Source: Rhodopirellula sp. P2 (GTDB lineage: Bacteria > Planctomycetota > Planctomycetia > Pirellulales > Pirellulaceae). Taken from it: a DNA stretch of 64,000 nucleotides. The stretch spans positions 7,111,001 to 7,175,000 of the forward strand of contig NZ_CP118225.1 of the NCBI RefSeq assembly GCF_028768465.1, read 5' to 3'. Made by a program: the position numbers and the translations under genes. This document shows positions 63,901-64,000 of this stretch, piece after piece (position 1 is the first letter of the stretch; every line of letters starts with the position of its first letter). The notes beneath the pieces are model-generated. The model worked only from the letters and a program-made list of their open reading frames with translations, did not search any database and was not told the DNA's origin.

Positions 63901-64000
63901 CGAACCAGCGACCTCGACCGTTTCCTTCGGCAAGTACTGCTGCATCAGCAAATGCGTGTTGGCTCCACCGAAGCCAAACGAACTGACACCCGCGATCAAT
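57934..64000 (-). CDS. Reducing type I polyketide synthase, N-terminus beyond the right edge
   Basis: The visible 2021 residues run to the right edge; the start and most of the ketosynthase lie outside. Order: tail of KS (GVSSFGFGGANTH); acyltransferase (about 105-420: TGQGSQSPGMGKGL, nucleophile GHSVGE, HAFHSQLMEP, a malonyl-CoA-type motif); dehydratase (about 500-790: LADHAVQGSVNLPG with catalytic His, HPVLGDALM with Asp); structural KR part; enoylreductase (about 1040-1350: HAGAGGVGLAATQIA); ketoreductase (about 1370-1560: ITGGTGAIGLKLAK, NYAAANSFLDAL); acyl carrier protein (about 1640-1715: ELGMDSLIAMEL); thioesterase (about 1740-2015: LCIHPLGGS, GWSAGGVFAL, GGDHFTML). No methyltransferase domain is seen. 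All reductive steps look active, so the product should be a fully reduced chain released by the TE. Confidence 0.95.
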   Translation of the reverse strand, partial: LIAGVSSFGFGGANTHLLMQQYLPKETVEVAGSTQSQTKERTRHALVLSGKSEAAIAEVASRLKQHLDRSDDNIVDVAHTMNVGRVHHTHRAAVVFEDSEQLGQQLTQLSEGKKGPGIRSGQTVTSRATRTAFLFTGQGSQSPGMGKGLFETQPVFRKSMLQCDEILSEVLPKRLLDVLYGEGPDADLVHQTRYTQPALFAIEYSLAQLWLSWGLKPQVVLGHSVGEFAAACIAGVVSLEDALNLIAHRGRLMGELPAGGGMTAMFESAEVIAKQLGEFQPSGSGTLSIAAENGPQNTVVSGPLSDLDAFAKHCEEAGVASKALQVSHAFHSQLMEPMLDEFRKIAERCEFKAPRIPLISNLTGEQLTKAWDADYLCDHIRNAVRFEPSMRTLAEMDIDVMLEVGPSPILTGMGKRCLPESNATWTPSLRSGNDDETVLYEAVGDVHARGGKIDWRAFDQPWKRQRLVLPTYPFDRQRYWLDPSDDIVEDPSRSRSGAGELLHPMLGRLQPSALQSRLYENALSARSPDFLADHAVQGSVNLPGAAFMEVAFAAARDRFGAGPHAIVDANIEHAMFVSEDRWKTFQTIVDESLSLEVFSRDRVDASEPWQRHMSASLVPAEQSDESTELEVVLPPAGMSTVAQRFVGGKDHDEFYDLMSHRRLEYGPRFRMLHRVDYSIDEALGQIQCDETTRAEFDDYILHPVLGDALMQTFSALVPRPDHDTFSEATYMPTKVSRAVVHQRPAGMLRTYGRRTSAGDVLDPEFVEGDVWLVNERDEVVAEWTGVRVTRVGRVGGGASESLDDSLYQIDWQDAESSPAVPAVMTVDGQQVWLLGGSGSLRDSVAKQLADLGAKVVTEDWKCDLKSLAERHEPTEPLAGIISLWDSSEESSDPAGDAEDACQAALAQVRSAIEHVTPGKQFRGWWHVTKGAQAVSASETSIDLVHAPVWGMIRVAMMELADLKPCLLDLDPSATDQSSASAVTAELVAADEEDQVAYRGGKRQFARLVKRHAQDGAGGETTIAIPSQPHRLRFRQTGSFDSLYFEPMEREAPRGSEVELRVNAAGLNFSDVLKVMGLYPGITDKVVPLGIECSGVVTAVGEDAKHFQVGDRVMGVAPFSFGSHAKTPEYTLVKRPAGIDDVEAATIPIAFLTAWYGLVHLADVQPGERVLIHAGAGGVGLAATQIAQYLGAEVIATAGSDEKRDFLRGCGVKHVFNSRTTEFADDIRRAFGGQGVDVVLNSLPGEAIPKSLGVLNAYGRFLEIGKTDIYQDRKVGLLPFQDNLSYHAIDLDRVLRQRPAKIETLWSELAERFEAGDLQPIACTEFDQTEMVETFRYMAQRKNIGKVITRMSTQTTVDSTDETGTKEESAASTVLITGGTGAIGLKLAKRLIEEGATSIALLSRRQPTGEAAAKIDALTEESDDANVTVLQGDVGDLESLRSALKQLPAGVPPIAHIYHAAGVLRDGLLMDMTAEQLLVPMGPKVQGGWNLHMATRDLPIETFVLFSSIAACLGSPGQANYAAANSFLDALAEYRRGKGLPATSIAWGPWAESGMAATDERSSQLESRGMRLLPAEACLQTMQELIEAGDHYVAVMDVDWPAMTNSMRRTRPFFTEFADRSLADSNSKVDQVDHEFRAQLAGIPEDDRTDRLRHYFASELARLMGWEAEQIDVTQKLSELGMDSLIAMELKNNLEQRLAITIPMSALVESPSINSLVGHVVSQFADQDGETKAAADKPTRKANDRTALIVPLKAEGSRSPWLCIHPLGGSTACYSDFSQQVDEDQPVYALVGGGSDGVSEPPASLDAMMEEYVGLVQEQFADEDLRLIGWSAGGVFALELARRLEEQGRDDVAVTLLDTPLPSIYRNVDPNDDVQFVADLIQFSNAFSGTDMRLTAEELEDARGTDKIWQRVLAEAQRAGVLSQSASPEMVRKLIDTSRQHVQFIKSYEIDPASPSVQLILPVQTTALEGSSGERWTDHLDWASQLDSEVIVEQTGGDHFTMLMGEQARELAKRMEQHATAK

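Overview
The window looks like a chromosomal segment from a planctomycete of the Pirellulaceae, most like Rhodopirellula. The basis is gene content, not a database comparison. It carries a cytochrome-c DUF1587/1592/1588/1585 protein paired with a DUF1552 protein, a DUF1844 protein, PQQ-propeller and SUMF1-like exported proteins, an ECF sigma factor fused by overlap to a Ser/Thr kinase, and palindromic intergenic repeats. Genes are dense, many start with GTG or TTG, Shine-Dalgarno sequences are weak, and stop/start overlaps of four bases are frequent. No tRNA, rRNA, CRISPR array or intact transposase gene was seen.

Layout. 1-5.7 kb: a left-truncated hypothetical gene, a PQQ-like propeller protein, an HPt-like protein lacking the phosphorylatable histidine, pyrG and a DUF1844 gene. 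5.7-13.2 kb: a four-gene exported or envelope operon (TPR protein, ExbB/TolQ, ExbD/TolR, and a three-helix membrane protein with a long Pro/Ala/Gln linker and a C-terminal terpenoid-cyclase-like domain), convergent with a DEAD-box RNA helicase. 14.6-20.6 kb: a minus-strand run with a small acidic protein and a glycolate-oxidase type operon (Gfo/Idh oxidoreductase, glcD, glcE, glcF). 20.9-24.3 kb: a sugar-phosphate isomerase-like protein, a 283-bp tandem repeat array, and a WXG100-like gene coupled to a TPR gene. 24.5-30.9 kb: the cytochrome/DUF1552 pair, a 515-bp duplicated repeat block and an aldo/keto reductase. 31-44.4 kb: a glycosyltransferase-like protein, xylB-proB, a solute-binding lipoprotein, a leucine-rich-repeat lipoprotein, a CPXCG protein, comB, a SUMF1-like protein, an acetyl-xylan-esterase-like hydrolase, a small membrane protein and a histone-deacetylase-family protein. 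44.4-51.1 kb: a signalling operon (ECF sigma factor, transmembrane Ser/Thr kinase with a periplasmic sensor region, hybrid histidine kinase). 51.2-57.9 kb: quinone oxidoreductase, hisI, an inverted-repeat element, a cobalamin-binding-protein gene, an esterase-esterase-SMP30 fusion, a zinc-ribbon protein and an OmpR-type response regulator. 57.9-64 kb: most of a reducing type I polyketide synthase, running off the right edge.

How the genes work together. Three groups look like functional units: the TPR/ExbB/ExbD/cyclase-fold operon (a possible energised envelope machine with the fourth protein in the TonB position), the glycolate/lactate oxidation operon, and the sigma/Ser-Thr kinase/hybrid histidine kinase cascade. 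The polyketide synthase is a self-contained assembly line. The repeats lie outside confidently called genes, except that one arm of a 24-bp inverted-repeat element supplies the last codons of the cobalamin-binding protein.
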